A stretch of DNA of 11,023 nucleotides from CAZYPU01 sp964649665 (GTDB lineage: Bacteria; Omnitrophota; Gorgyraeia; JABMRN01; RBG-13-46-9), in assembly GCA_964649665.1 (NCBI GenBank), contig CAZYPU010000036.1:1-11023 (forward strand), in the 5' to 3' direction. The notes under the pieces were generated by a model. It was not told the origin of the DNA, ran no database searches, and saw only the letters and a program-made list of their open reading frames with translations. Both the position numbers and the translations under genes were made by a program. Of the stretch, positions 1-5,561 are shown piece by piece (position 1 is the first letter of the stretch; the number at the start of each line of letters is the position of its first letter).

Positions 1-3
1 AAC

Positions 4-477
4 TCACTTTTTGTTTCGGCAGCTATCGCATAGCCCATAAAACTGGATAAGGTGGTTTGTAATTTCAAAATTGTACTTTTTTGAAAGCCCCTTTTCGGTT
101 CGATTAAGCAATTCTACTTCTTCATCTATGAAATCCGTATAATCGATAGCCCTGCCGCAGTTCGTACATACCAAATGATGGTGATGCCTAACTCCTTTTG
201 GCCCTTCTGATAACTCATACCGCGCTCTCCCATCACCGAAATCGAACTTAAAAACAAGCCCCATCCGAACTAATAATTCTAAAGTGCGATAGACTGTCGT
301 AAGCCCCACATTGGGATAAATCTTATGGACCGCCACATATACGTCCTCTGCACTCAAATGCTTTGATGTTTTGCTTAATGCATTCAATATGGCTTGCCTT
401 GGTACGGTCATTCTATAACCGCATCCTCTAAACCGTCCATGCCACCAAGGCGGTCCTGTTCCGTTTCGTCCAGGCAT
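4..477 (-). CDS. Fur-family metal-responsive transcriptional repressor
   Basis: This 157-residue protein is a DNA-binding repressor of the Fur/PerR/Zur family. The winged helix spans about residues 22-85 (ending in TTVYRTLELL and RARYEL), and the dimerisation domain follows. HHHH at 98-101 precedes two CxxC pairs, C104/C107 (VCTNCG) and C150/C153 (GLCDSC), which form the structural zinc site of many family members. H142 (NHLIQFYGLC) fits a metal ligand. The first 21 residues are an odd Gly/Trp-rich extension (MPGRNGTGPPWW...) resembling the start of DUF5320-type small proteins. I chose ATG at 477 over the in-frame TTG at 480 because AGGAG lies 7 nt upstream of the ATG. A strong promoter and a Fur-box-like palindrome directly upstream suggest autoregulation. 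The operator favours iron (Fur) or peroxide (PerR) sensing over zinc, but the sensed signal cannot be decided from sequence. The family is sure; the subtype is not. Confidence 0.93.
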   Translation of the reverse strand: MPGRNGTGPPWWHGRFRGCGYRMTVPRQAILNALSKTSKHLSAEDVYVAVHKIYPNVGLTTVYRTLELLVRMGLVFKFDFGDGRARYELSEGPKGVRHHHHLVCTNCGRAIDYTDFIDEEVELLNRTEKGLSKKYNFEITNHLIQFYGLCDSCRNKK

Positions 478-490
478 CAATCATCTCCTA

Positions 491-513
491 TTGATAATGG
501 TTTCCATTATCAA
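491..513. promoter_or_regulatory. Fur-box-like operator of the Fur-family gene
   Basis: This is a perfect inverted repeat with 10-base arms, TTGATAATGG and CCATTATCAA, around a TTT centre. Its outer TGATAAT/ATTATCA heptamers match the ends of the classic Fur box, and 15 of the 19 bases of the canonical GATAATGATAATCATTATC are identical. It begins 14 bases before the chosen start codon and touches the -10 box, so a bound repressor would cover the transcription start. Autoregulation is inferred. Confidence 0.8.
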
Positions 514-541
514 GTATACACGTTTTCTGGGTTTTTGTCAA
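513..541 (-). promoter_or_regulatory. Sigma70-type promoter of the Fur-family gene
   Basis: On the minus strand a perfect -35 box, TTGACA (536-541), is followed by 17 bases and then TATACT (513-518), a 5/6 match to the -10 consensus. The start point would fall near 506, inside the palindrome at 491-513, giving a leader of about 30 bases. The spacing and box quality make this one of the clearest promoters in the window. Confidence 0.8.
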
Positions 542-561
542 GTCTTTTAATCATTTTAAGT

Positions 562-609
562 AATAGGGGACAGGTTTATTCTTACAGCCAAACGAACCTG
601 TCCCCTATT
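562..609. repeat. REP-like hairpin with AGGGGACAGG arms
   Basis: Two perfect 15-base inverted arms (562-576, AATAGGGGACAGGTT; 595-609, its reverse complement) enclose an 18-base loop. The GGGGACAGG sequence is typical of dispersed intergenic palindromes often mobilised by REP-associated Y1 transposases; that link comes from general knowledge. No T-run follows on either strand, so it is unlikely to be a simple intrinsic terminator, although it sits between the small membrane gene and the fur-type gene and could stabilise or end transcripts. Confidence 0.75.
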
Positions 610-629
610 CGAATGTAAACGTAGCTGGA

Positions 630-917
630 TTAAGTCTTGATATTTGCATAATCAGCTAAGGTTGGGCTTACCTTGCTACATATAACCGTTACTCCCCAAG
701 AAATGAGAATAATGGCTGTAATAGTTACTCCCAACAGTAAATCACTAACTATGTTTTCGGAGATGAGAAATAACTCGCCCTTCCAAAGATGGTCTATTAC
801 TCCAAACAAGGCACCTCCATAAAACATTAAGGCTAACCACCAGACTTTTACATTCTTTGTCTTGCTCCATACCACAGTTGTGACTACAGCTCCCACTAAC
901 GGTGCGGTATAACACAT
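630..917 (-). CDS. Small membrane protein of unknown function
   Basis: This 95-residue protein is not assigned to any named family. It has hydrophobic segments at about residues 5-17, 25-41 (WWLALMFYGGALFGVID) and 58-80, so it is probably an inner-membrane protein with two or three passes and a short polar C-terminal tail (SPTLADYANIKT). A longer reading with 16 extra N-terminal residues exists. I chose the internal ATG because a perfect AGGAGG lies 5 nt upstream of it, and the extension is highly charged with no ribosome site. It lies 37 bases after the probable original stop of the porin gene and has no clear promoter of its own, so it may be read from the nikR or porin promoter. A role in metal transport or the envelope would be guesswork from position alone. 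Confidence 0.75.
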   Translation of the reverse strand: MCYTAPLVGAVVTTVVWSKTKNVKVWWLALMFYGGALFGVIDHLWKGELFLISENIVSDLLLGVTITAIILISWGVTVICSKVSPTLADYANIKT

Positions 918-961
918 TTTGTCCTCCTTTCTTTTTTGTTTCGATATCCATGAATTAAAAA

Positions 962-1783
962 TCAACCTGCGCGCGCGCCGTACACGAATATCATATCGTT
1001 ATCGCCCTGCTGTGAGTGGCTCACGCCGCGCGGATTCCATATAAACTGAAAGTCCGGACTTATGGCGAGGAATTGTGTCGTTTCATCATTGGCGTACTCG
1101 TTTTGGTCAAAATAAACGGTAAAATCCAAAAGACCCCCAGTAAGACCGATATCTTTATTAAAAAAGTAATGCTCATACCATGCTTCTGTTATCTCGGGGA
1201 TTCCGTCGGTAGGGCCCGCGTCTCTGTTTACGCTGCTAAAAACCGAGAGGTCCGATTCTATTGTATCGCCGAGGCCCGGCTCAAGATGCAGAAAGGCAAG
1301 ACCCCAATTTTCAAATACCTTCTGTATTTCTATATCGCTTGACCATGACGCGCTAAATATGCTGTCTTCGCCCGAACCGGCGTTGTTGGCATTGGGCGTA
1401 CCCTGAAGGACAAAAGTGGCATCCGCGCCTAAGACCAAAGCGGCTTCTTCGACTTTGGGCCCTTCGCCAAGCCTGTATTCGGCCTCTGCCCTTTTTGCGC
1501 CGTGTAAAACCTTTTCTATTTCGACATGCCCTATTCCTTTTTTGACCTCTTTGCCGAGTGAATATTCTTTTTCTTCTCTTTCTGCGCCGTGCAAAACTTT
1601 TTTAACTTCTACGGATTCGGTTTTCTGTTCCACTAGCTTTTTTTCGAGTTCCGAGACTCTTTCCTTTAGCGCCCTTATCTCTCCGAGCAACTCTCTGTTA
1701 GTGGGGCTCTCTCCTTTAGCTTCCGGAGATATAAAAATTATTAGAAAGAATAAAACGAGAATCAACACGATCCTTTTCTTCAT
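962..1783 (-). CDS. OprB-like carbohydrate porin, internally deleted and frameshifted (probable pseudogene)
   Basis: This 273-residue product resembles the two ends of an outer-membrane carbohydrate porin. It has a signal peptide (MKKR, then a hydrophobic core at 5-19), a coiled coil (about 28-54, RALKERVSELEKKL), a duplicated KVLHGA segment (58-78 and 87-107), and first barrel strands from about 118 (ATFVLQGTPNANNA, GLAFLHLEPG, AWYEHYFFN). YANDETTQFL, normally an early barrel segment, is followed at once by SPDFQFIWNP, which resembles the last strands of such porins, so the middle of the barrel seems to be lost. Family members usually exceed 400 residues. The frame ends GARAG-stop just after a (GC)5 tract at 969-978. 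One more GC unit would give ARAQVDF-stop ending at 955, with the terminal Phe of barrel proteins. ATG 1783 has GGGGAG 8 nt upstream. It follows nikR by 63 bases, hinting at a nickel link. Family assignment is good; function today is doubtful. Confidence 0.75.
   Translation of the reverse strand: MKKRIVLILVLFFLIIFISPEAKGESPTNRELLGEIRALKERVSELEKKLVEQKTESVEVKKVLHGAEREEKEYSLGKEVKKGIGHVEIEKVLHGAKRAEAEYRLGEGPKVEEAALVLGADATFVLQGTPNANNAGSGEDSIFSASWSSDIEIQKVFENWGLAFLHLEPGLGDTIESDLSVFSSVNRDAGPTDGIPEITEAWYEHYFFNKDIGLTGGLLDFTVYFDQNEYANDETTQFLAISPDFQFIWNPRGVSHSQQGDNDMIFVYGARAG
969..978. repeat. (GC)5 dinucleotide tract at the porin frameshift
   Basis: Ten alternating G/C bases lie seven bases inside the porin stop codon. 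In the read frame, TGA follows the tract within two codons. In the adjacent frame the sequence gives Q-V-D-F-stop ending at 955, the expected outer-membrane barrel C-terminus. Gain of one GC unit, or loss of one base, restores it. This may be slippage in the cells, mutation in a dead gene, or an assembly error. Confidence 0.6.
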
Positions 1784-1805
1784 AACGTTTGCTCCCCTTT
1801 CTTTC

Positions 1806-1832
1806 GTGTTATATATATTATATTCGTGTTAC
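1806..1832 (-). promoter_or_regulatory. Porin promoter -10 flanked by NikR-like half-sites
   Basis: GTGTTAT (1806-1812) and GTGTTAC (1826-1832) are 13 bases apart, the same spacing as the palindromic operator before nikR. Here the second half-site is in direct rather than inverted orientation and matches the expected GTAACAC at only 4 of 7 positions. A perfect TATAAT (minus strand, 1817-1822) lies between them; no convincing -35 is visible. NikR control of the porin is plausible but weaker than for nikR itself. Confidence 0.4.
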
Positions 1833-1846
1833 TCGCAAGCAAAAAA

Positions 1847-2263
1847 TTATCCGAGTTCTTTAGCGATGGTAGCCATGGTTAACGCACCGTATTTCACGCC
1901 TTTTGCGGATTTTAGCTTATAAGCCAATTTTTCGATTTCTTTCGGCCTTCCCTTTACAACGACTGTCTCCAGGCAGTTATCATGGTCCAGGTGAATGTGT
2001 TGGCTTGAGATGATAAGTTTGTGAAAATCGTGTTGGATATCGGTTAACCTATTCACCAGTTCCCGTCTGTGGTGGTTATAAACAAGGGTGACGGTCCCTG
2101 CAACCTCCTTGTTTTCCAGCCATTCTTTTTTGACAAGCCCTTCCCTTATCATATCTCGTATGGCTTCGGAGCGGTTTTGATACGCTTTTTCCCTAATACC
2201 TTTATCGAAATTCTCCAGAAGTCCTTTTTCCAAGGACACGCCAAAGCGAACAAGTTTGGACAT
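1847..2263 (-). CDS. nikR: NikR nickel-responsive transcriptional regulator
   Basis: This 138-residue protein is a cytoplasmic tetrameric repressor that binds DNA when loaded with nickel, and it matches the family's usual length. The ribbon-helix-helix DNA-binding domain covers about residues 2-45 (LVRFGVSLEKG; NRSEAIRDMIREGL). An ACT-like nickel-binding domain follows (about 54-138). All four known nickel ligands are present: H78 (QHDFHK), H89 and H91 (SQHIHLDHD) and C97 (DNCLE), equivalent to E. coli H76, H87, H89 and C95. ATG 2263 has AGGAG 7 nt upstream. Its promoter carries a palindrome of the type known for deltaproteobacterial NikR, so it likely represses itself. The porin gene downstream may be a target. 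No nickel ABC transporter or hydrogenase gene is in the window. Confidence 0.95.
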   Translation of the reverse strand: MSKLVRFGVSLEKGLLENFDKGIREKAYQNRSEAIRDMIREGLVKKEWLENKEVAGTVTLVYNHHRRELVNRLTDIQHDFHKLIISSQHIHLDHDNCLETVVVKGRPKEIEKLAYKLKSAKGVKYGALTMATIAKELG

Positions 2264-2281
2264 TCTTGACTCCTTGATATG

Positions 2282-2308
2282 GTGTTACTTTATTTAGAAT
2301 TGTAATAC
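2282..2308. promoter_or_regulatory. NikR operator upstream of nikR
   Basis: GTGTTAC (2282-2288) and GTAATAC (2302-2308) form an inverted pair with a 13-base spacer and one mismatch. This fits the NikR site GTGTTAC-N13/14-GTAACAC described by comparative genomics for deltaproteobacteria, and differs from the E. coli GTATGA-type site. It overlaps the -10 box of the nikR promoter, so nickel-loaded NikR would block its own transcription. Confidence 0.75.
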
Positions 2309-2327
2309 TTCAACCGGGTTTTATCAA
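2299..2327 (-). promoter_or_regulatory. nikR promoter
   Basis: On the minus strand TTGATA (2322-2327), a 17-base spacer and TACAAT (2299-2304) form a good sigma70-type promoter, each box 5/6 to consensus. The expected start, near 2292, lies inside the NikR operator and gives a leader of about 30 bases ending in an AGGAG ribosome site. Confidence 0.7.
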
Positions 2328-2344
2328 GGGTCAAATTCGGCCTT

Positions 2345-2380
2345 ATGGTTTACGTCAACCCGGCGGTTGACGTAAACCAT
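2345..2380. repeat. Perfect hairpin just after gap; possible terminator
   Basis: Perfect 16-base arms (2345-2360, ATGGTTTACGTCAACC; 2365-2380, its reverse complement) close on a 4-base loop, CGGC. The GGCC outside the right arm can pair with a GGCC two bases outside the left arm, making the stem longer. It begins 5 bases past the gap stop codon. No U-run follows in the gap direction, so Rho-independent termination would be atypical. It may be a terminator, an RNA-stability hairpin, or a dispersed repeat copy. Confidence 0.65.
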
Positions 2381-2384
2381 GGCC

Positions 2385-3383
2385 TCATTTGACTAGCAAA
2401 CTTATGAGGTCTACTACCCGGCTTGAATAGCCCCATTCGTTGTCGTACCAGCCGATAACTTTTACGAGGTTGTCGGAAATTGTCATGGTGCATTCCGAGT
2501 CAAAAATACAGGAATGCGGGTTTCCGATGATATCCGAGGAAACGATGGGGTCTTCGGTATATTCAAGTATCCCCTTCATGGCCCCGGCGGAGGCTTTTTT
2601 GAACGCCGCGTTGATTTCTTCGGGCTCGGCTTTCTTTTTAAGGACAGCCACGAAATCCGTGAGGGACCCGCATTTTACCGGGACCCTTACTGCCATGCCG
2701 TTTATCTTGCCGCTTAGTTCCTTGATAATTTTTCCGACTGCCTTTGCGGCGCCTGTTGTCGTGGGTATAATGTTCTCCGCCGCCGCGCGGGCCCTTCTCA
2801 AATCCTTATGCGGCAGATCAAGAATGCACTGGTCGTTGGTATAGGCATGGATGGTGGTCATGAGGCCGCTCTCCACGCCGAAAGTGTCGTTTAGCACCTT
2901 CACCATAGGAGCCAGGCAATTCGTCGTACATGAGGCATTGGAGACGATCTTGTCGATGGGCCTGAGATCCTTGTCATTTACGCCCAGGACTATCATGTTG
3001 TCGATTTCGTCCTTTGCGGGAACCGTCAATATTACTTTCTCCGCTCCGGCCTTGAGGTGAAGGGCGACTTTCTCTTTCGTGCGGAAGACGCCCGTAGATT
3101 CAATTATTACCCGAGCGCCCTCTTTCTTCCAAGGAAGCTGGGAGGGGTCCTTTATGCTTAAAATTTCTATTTCCTTGCCGTTTACGACTATCGATTTATC
3201 TTTCGCTTCTACCTCGCCGTTAAACCTGCCGTGCGTTGAGTCGTATTTCAAAAGATGAGCGAGCGTCTTTGCGTCGGTCAGGTCGTTTATCGCGACGACC
3301 TCAAAGCCGCCCCGCGCCTCCATGATCTTAAAAACCATCCTGCCTATCCTTCCGAAACCGTTGATCCCTACTTTAATCGCCAT
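2385..3383 (-). CDS. gap: Type I glyceraldehyde-3-phosphate dehydrogenase (NAD-dependent)
   Basis: This 332-residue cytoplasmic enzyme oxidatively phosphorylates glyceraldehyde-3-phosphate to 1,3-bisphosphoglycerate in glycolysis, or runs in reverse. The Rossmann motif GINGFGRIGR is at 6-15. D34 (AINDLTD) points to NAD rather than NADP. The catalytic Cys is C152 in SNASCTTN, with its partner H179 (TTIHAYTNDQ). The C-terminal WYDNEWGYS motif is present at 312-320. The segment RVPVKCGSLTDF (233-244) differs slightly from the common PVPTGSVVD. Length is normal. An upstream in-frame start would add four residues. I chose ATG 3383 because GGAGG lies 6 nt before it and MAIKVGINGFGR is the usual N-terminus. 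It follows the second galT-like gene by 63 bases with no obvious promoter, so it is probably co-transcribed with the sugar-nucleotide genes. Confidence 0.98.
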   Translation of the reverse strand: MAIKVGINGFGRIGRMVFKIMEARGGFEVVAINDLTDAKTLAHLLKYDSTHGRFNGEVEAKDKSIVVNGKEIEILSIKDPSQLPWKKEGARVIIESTGVFRTKEKVALHLKAGAEKVILTVPAKDEIDNMIVLGVNDKDLRPIDKIVSNASCTTNCLAPMVKVLNDTFGVESGLMTTIHAYTNDQCILDLPHKDLRRARAAAENIIPTTTGAAKAVGKIIKELSGKINGMAVRVPVKCGSLTDFVAVLKKKAEPEEINAAFKKASAGAMKGILEYTEDPIVSSDIIGNPHSCIFDSECTMTISDNLVKVIGWYDNEWGYSSRVVDLISLLVK

Positions 3384-3446
3384 GTTTACCTCCAATTTTT
3401 GTACTTACAAATTATCCCGGGCCCCGCCGCAGGCGAAACGATGACA

Positions 3447-4439
3447 TCACTCAGCCAAATTTTTCGCCGCTAACTCCGGTGGAATCGGATTCACGTAAAA
3501 GCCGCTTCCCCATTCAAAACCGGCTACGTTCTGCAACTTCGGCATAATCTCCATATGCCAGTGGTAAAAATCCTTCTCGTGGCCGTTTATCGGCGAAGTG
3601 TGAATTATATAATTATACGGCGGATCGTTCAACAACTTTTTCAGCTTCCTGAGGCTGTCCCTCAATATCAAGCCAAGCGGTTTTACCTCCTCTTTCCCGA
3701 GGTTGTCAAAATTGGACTCGTGCTTTTTCGGCATTATCCACATTTCGTACGGGAACCGCGAAACGAACGGCGCAAAACAGAGGAAGTGCTCGTTCTCGGC
3801 GACGATACGCTCTTTGTCGCCCAGTTCCTGGATCAGTATGTCGCAGAAAACGCACCTGTCTTTATAATTGAAATATTCCTGCGCCGAATGCAGCTCTTCA
3901 TTTACGCGCTTGGGAACGATAGGAAGGGCTATCAGCTGTGAATGCGGATGCTCCAGCGACGCCCCCGCTGACTTTCCGTAATTTCTGAAGATAAGTATGT
4001 ATTTAAACCTCGGGTCCTTTTTTAAATCGTTGCTCCTGGAAACGTACGACCGGATTATTTCCTCCGCCTGCTCGTCCGATATATCGGCGACGTCCCGGGC
4101 GTGCTCCGGAATATCGATTATCACCTCGTGGGTACCCACGCCGTTCATCCTGTCAAAAACGCCGAGGCCGCGCTTTTCCAGGTCACCCTTTGACTCGAGC
4201 GCGGGGAATTTATTCGGCACCACCCTTATCGTCCAGCCGGGCGTATTCGGCAAGCCGGCATTTCTGTGGGCGACGATCTCGGGAGGCGTCAGCTTTTCGT
4301 TTCCCGGACAAAAAGGGCACTTCGCGGTATCCTTCGATTTTACGATTTTTTCGAACGAGAATTCATTCGGTTTGATGATCTTCTCGTAATTTACAATTAT
4401 CCACCTGCCCGTTATGGGGTCCCTTCTAAGCTGTGACAT
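3447..4439 (-). CDS. galT: Galactose-1-phosphate uridylyltransferase-like enzyme (HPHSQ type)
   Basis: This 330-residue member of the GalT branch of the HIT superfamily transfers a nucleotidyl group between sugar phosphates through a covalent His intermediate. The N-terminal domain has C41 and C44 (CPFCPGNE), H104 (GTHEV) and H164 as likely zinc ligands. The catalytic motif is H164-P-H166-S-Q168, with H166 as nucleophile; it lines up with the E. coli HPHGQ. The C-terminal domain carries C196/C199 (CVFC), H293/H295 (YHWHMEIMP) and GFEWGSGFYVNP at 307-318. Classic GalT uses UDP-glucose and galactose-1-phosphate. The plant relative with an HxHSQ-type site acts as ADP-glucose phosphorylase, so glycogen or ADP-sugar metabolism is an alternative role. 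Its start overlaps the end of the upstream paralogue by 14 bp, implying translational coupling, and gap follows. Confidence 0.88.
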   Translation of the reverse strand: MSQLRRDPITGRWIIVNYEKIIKPNEFSFEKIVKSKDTAKCPFCPGNEKLTPPEIVAHRNAGLPNTPGWTIRVVPNKFPALESKGDLEKRGLGVFDRMNGVGTHEVIIDIPEHARDVADISDEQAEEIIRSYVSRSNDLKKDPRFKYILIFRNYGKSAGASLEHPHSQLIALPIVPKRVNEELHSAQEYFNYKDRCVFCDILIQELGDKERIVAENEHFLCFAPFVSRFPYEMWIMPKKHESNFDNLGKEEVKPLGLILRDSLRKLKKLLNDPPYNYIIHTSPINGHEKDFYHWHMEIMPKLQNVAGFEWGSGFYVNPIPPELAAKNLAE

Positions 4440-5469
4440 TATTCGCTTCCTTTAAATACCTGCACGCGTCCTCCGGCGTGGTGGGGTTGATATAAAAACC
4501 ACTTCCCCATTCGAATCCCGCCACCTGGGTGAGGCGCGGCATGATCTCTACGTGCCAGTGGTAGTCGCCTTCTATTGTCTCCCAGTACCCTTTCTTCTTC
4601 CTTCTCCTGAAGGGCGCCGTATGTAAAATCATGTTGTACGGAAAATCGCCGAGCGTCCTGGCGAGCTTGCCCAGCGTCAGGTGCAGTATCTTTGCGAAAT
4701 TTTTTATTTCTTCTTTGCTCATCCTGTCAAAGTCACAGGAATGTTTCATAGGCAGGATCCAGGTCTCAAACGGAAACCGCGAGCAATAAGGGTTAATGGC
4801 GACAAATCCGTCCAGACGCAGGCAAACCCTTTGCTTCTCGACTAACTCCTGCCTTATCATGTCGCAGAATATGCATCTGTCCTTATAATCGAAATAGCAT
4901 TTCGCGCCCACCAGCTCCTCTTTGACGCGCTTCGGGGTAACCGGCGTCGCTATCAGCTGAAAGTGCTGGTGACGAATTGTGCTTCCGCCGGCGGAAGTTC
5001 CGTGGTTTTTAAAAAGAAGAACGTATTTCAGGCGCTGGTCTTTTTTGATTTCCCGCATCCTTTTGATGATCACCTCGGTAAACCTCTCGATCTGTGATAT
5101 GTCCCTTATAAACGGGCCGGCGTCATGGCGGGGCGTGGCGATTACTATTTCGTGGGCGCCAATGCCGTTCATGAGGTCATACACGCCCTTACCGTGGCGG
5201 TCCAGGTCGCCTTTTTCGCTAAGAAACGGGGAAACCGACGGGACAACGCGTACCTGCCACCCGGGCGTGTTGGGTTTTGTGCCTTTTTTCCGCAGCGCGT
5301 AAATTTCACGGGAGGTGAGGGCTTCGTTGCCCTCGCAGAAAGGACATCCCGCTATGGACGCAGGGGGTTCTTTTTCCTTCGCGAACGAATAATCAAAGGG
5401 CCTTTTCAACCTTTCGGTCGCGATAATAACCCACCTGCCTAAAATTGGATCTTTTCTCAGCTCCGGCAT
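4426..5469 (-). CDS. GalT-like nucleotidyltransferase paralogue (HQHFQ active site)
   Basis: This 347-residue protein is clearly a tandem relative of the next gene, sharing MPxLRxDPIxGRW at the start, CPFCxGNE (C42/C45), H106, a CxFC pair (C199/C202), YHWHVEIMP (H304/H306) and GFEWGSGFYINP near the end. The key difference is the active site: H167-Q-H169-F-Q171 replaces H-P-H-S-Q. The zinc-ligand and nucleophile histidines remain, but the Pro and the small residue before Gln do not, which should change the nucleotide or sugar pocket. It also has a basic insertion, RRRKKKGYWETIEG (288-301), before the C-terminal HxH. It is probably an active hexose-1-phosphate nucleotidyltransferase with another specificity; a plain galT label would overstate what is known. 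ATG 5469 has AGGGGG just 3 nt upstream, and a promoter lies at 5502-5529. It overlaps its partner by 14 bp. Confidence 0.85.
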   Translation of the reverse strand: MPELRKDPILGRWVIIATERLKRPFDYSFAKEKEPPASIAGCPFCEGNEALTSREIYALRKKGTKPNTPGWQVRVVPSVSPFLSEKGDLDRHGKGVYDLMNGIGAHEIVIATPRHDAGPFIRDISQIERFTEVIIKRMREIKKDQRLKYVLLFKNHGTSAGGSTIRHQHFQLIATPVTPKRVKEELVGAKCYFDYKDRCIFCDMIRQELVEKQRVCLRLDGFVAINPYCSRFPFETWILPMKHSCDFDRMSKEEIKNFAKILHLTLGKLARTLGDFPYNMILHTAPFRRRKKKGYWETIEGDYHWHVEIMPRLTQVAGFEWGSGFYINPTTPEDACRYLKEANNVTA

Positions 5470-5501
5470 ATACCCCCTGTCAATCCTATGATTTTATCAG
5501 T

Positions 5502-5529
5502 ATTATATCAATAAACTCTACATATGCAA
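5502..5529 (-). promoter_or_regulatory. Promoter of the galT-like/gap operon
   Basis: On the minus strand TTGCAT (5524-5529), a 16-base spacer and a perfect TATAAT (5502-5507) lie upstream of the start codon at 5469. The predicted start near 5495 gives a short leader of about 25 bases. It is the only good promoter seen ahead of the three-gene set. Confidence 0.6.
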
Positions 5530-5561
5530 GCGTTTTATGGAGCAAGTAGTGTCAAGATAAT

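Noticed and set aside
562..609. Intrinsic terminator for the small membrane gene
   Set aside because: The stem is strong but the loop is 18 bases and no U-run follows on either strand; a repeat is a better label.
962..964. TGA at the porin end as a selenocysteine codon
   Set aside because: No SECIS-like structure or selenoprotein family fits. The next frame gives the normal barrel ending, so a frameshift explains it better.
1416..1922. 168-residue open frame on the plus strand opposite the porin and nikR 3' end
   Set aside because: It is the low-complexity Ser-rich antisense shadow of the porin coiled-coil region, with no homology pattern or good start.
3384..3446. Separate promoter for gap in the 63-base gap after the galT-like gene
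   Set aside because: A GATAAT-like -10 can be found but no matching -35 at proper spacing; co-transcription is simpler.
5550..5555. TTGACA on the minus strand as the -35 of the galT-like operon
   Set aside because: No -10-like sequence lies 16-18 bases downstream; TTGCAT-N16-TATAAT is better.
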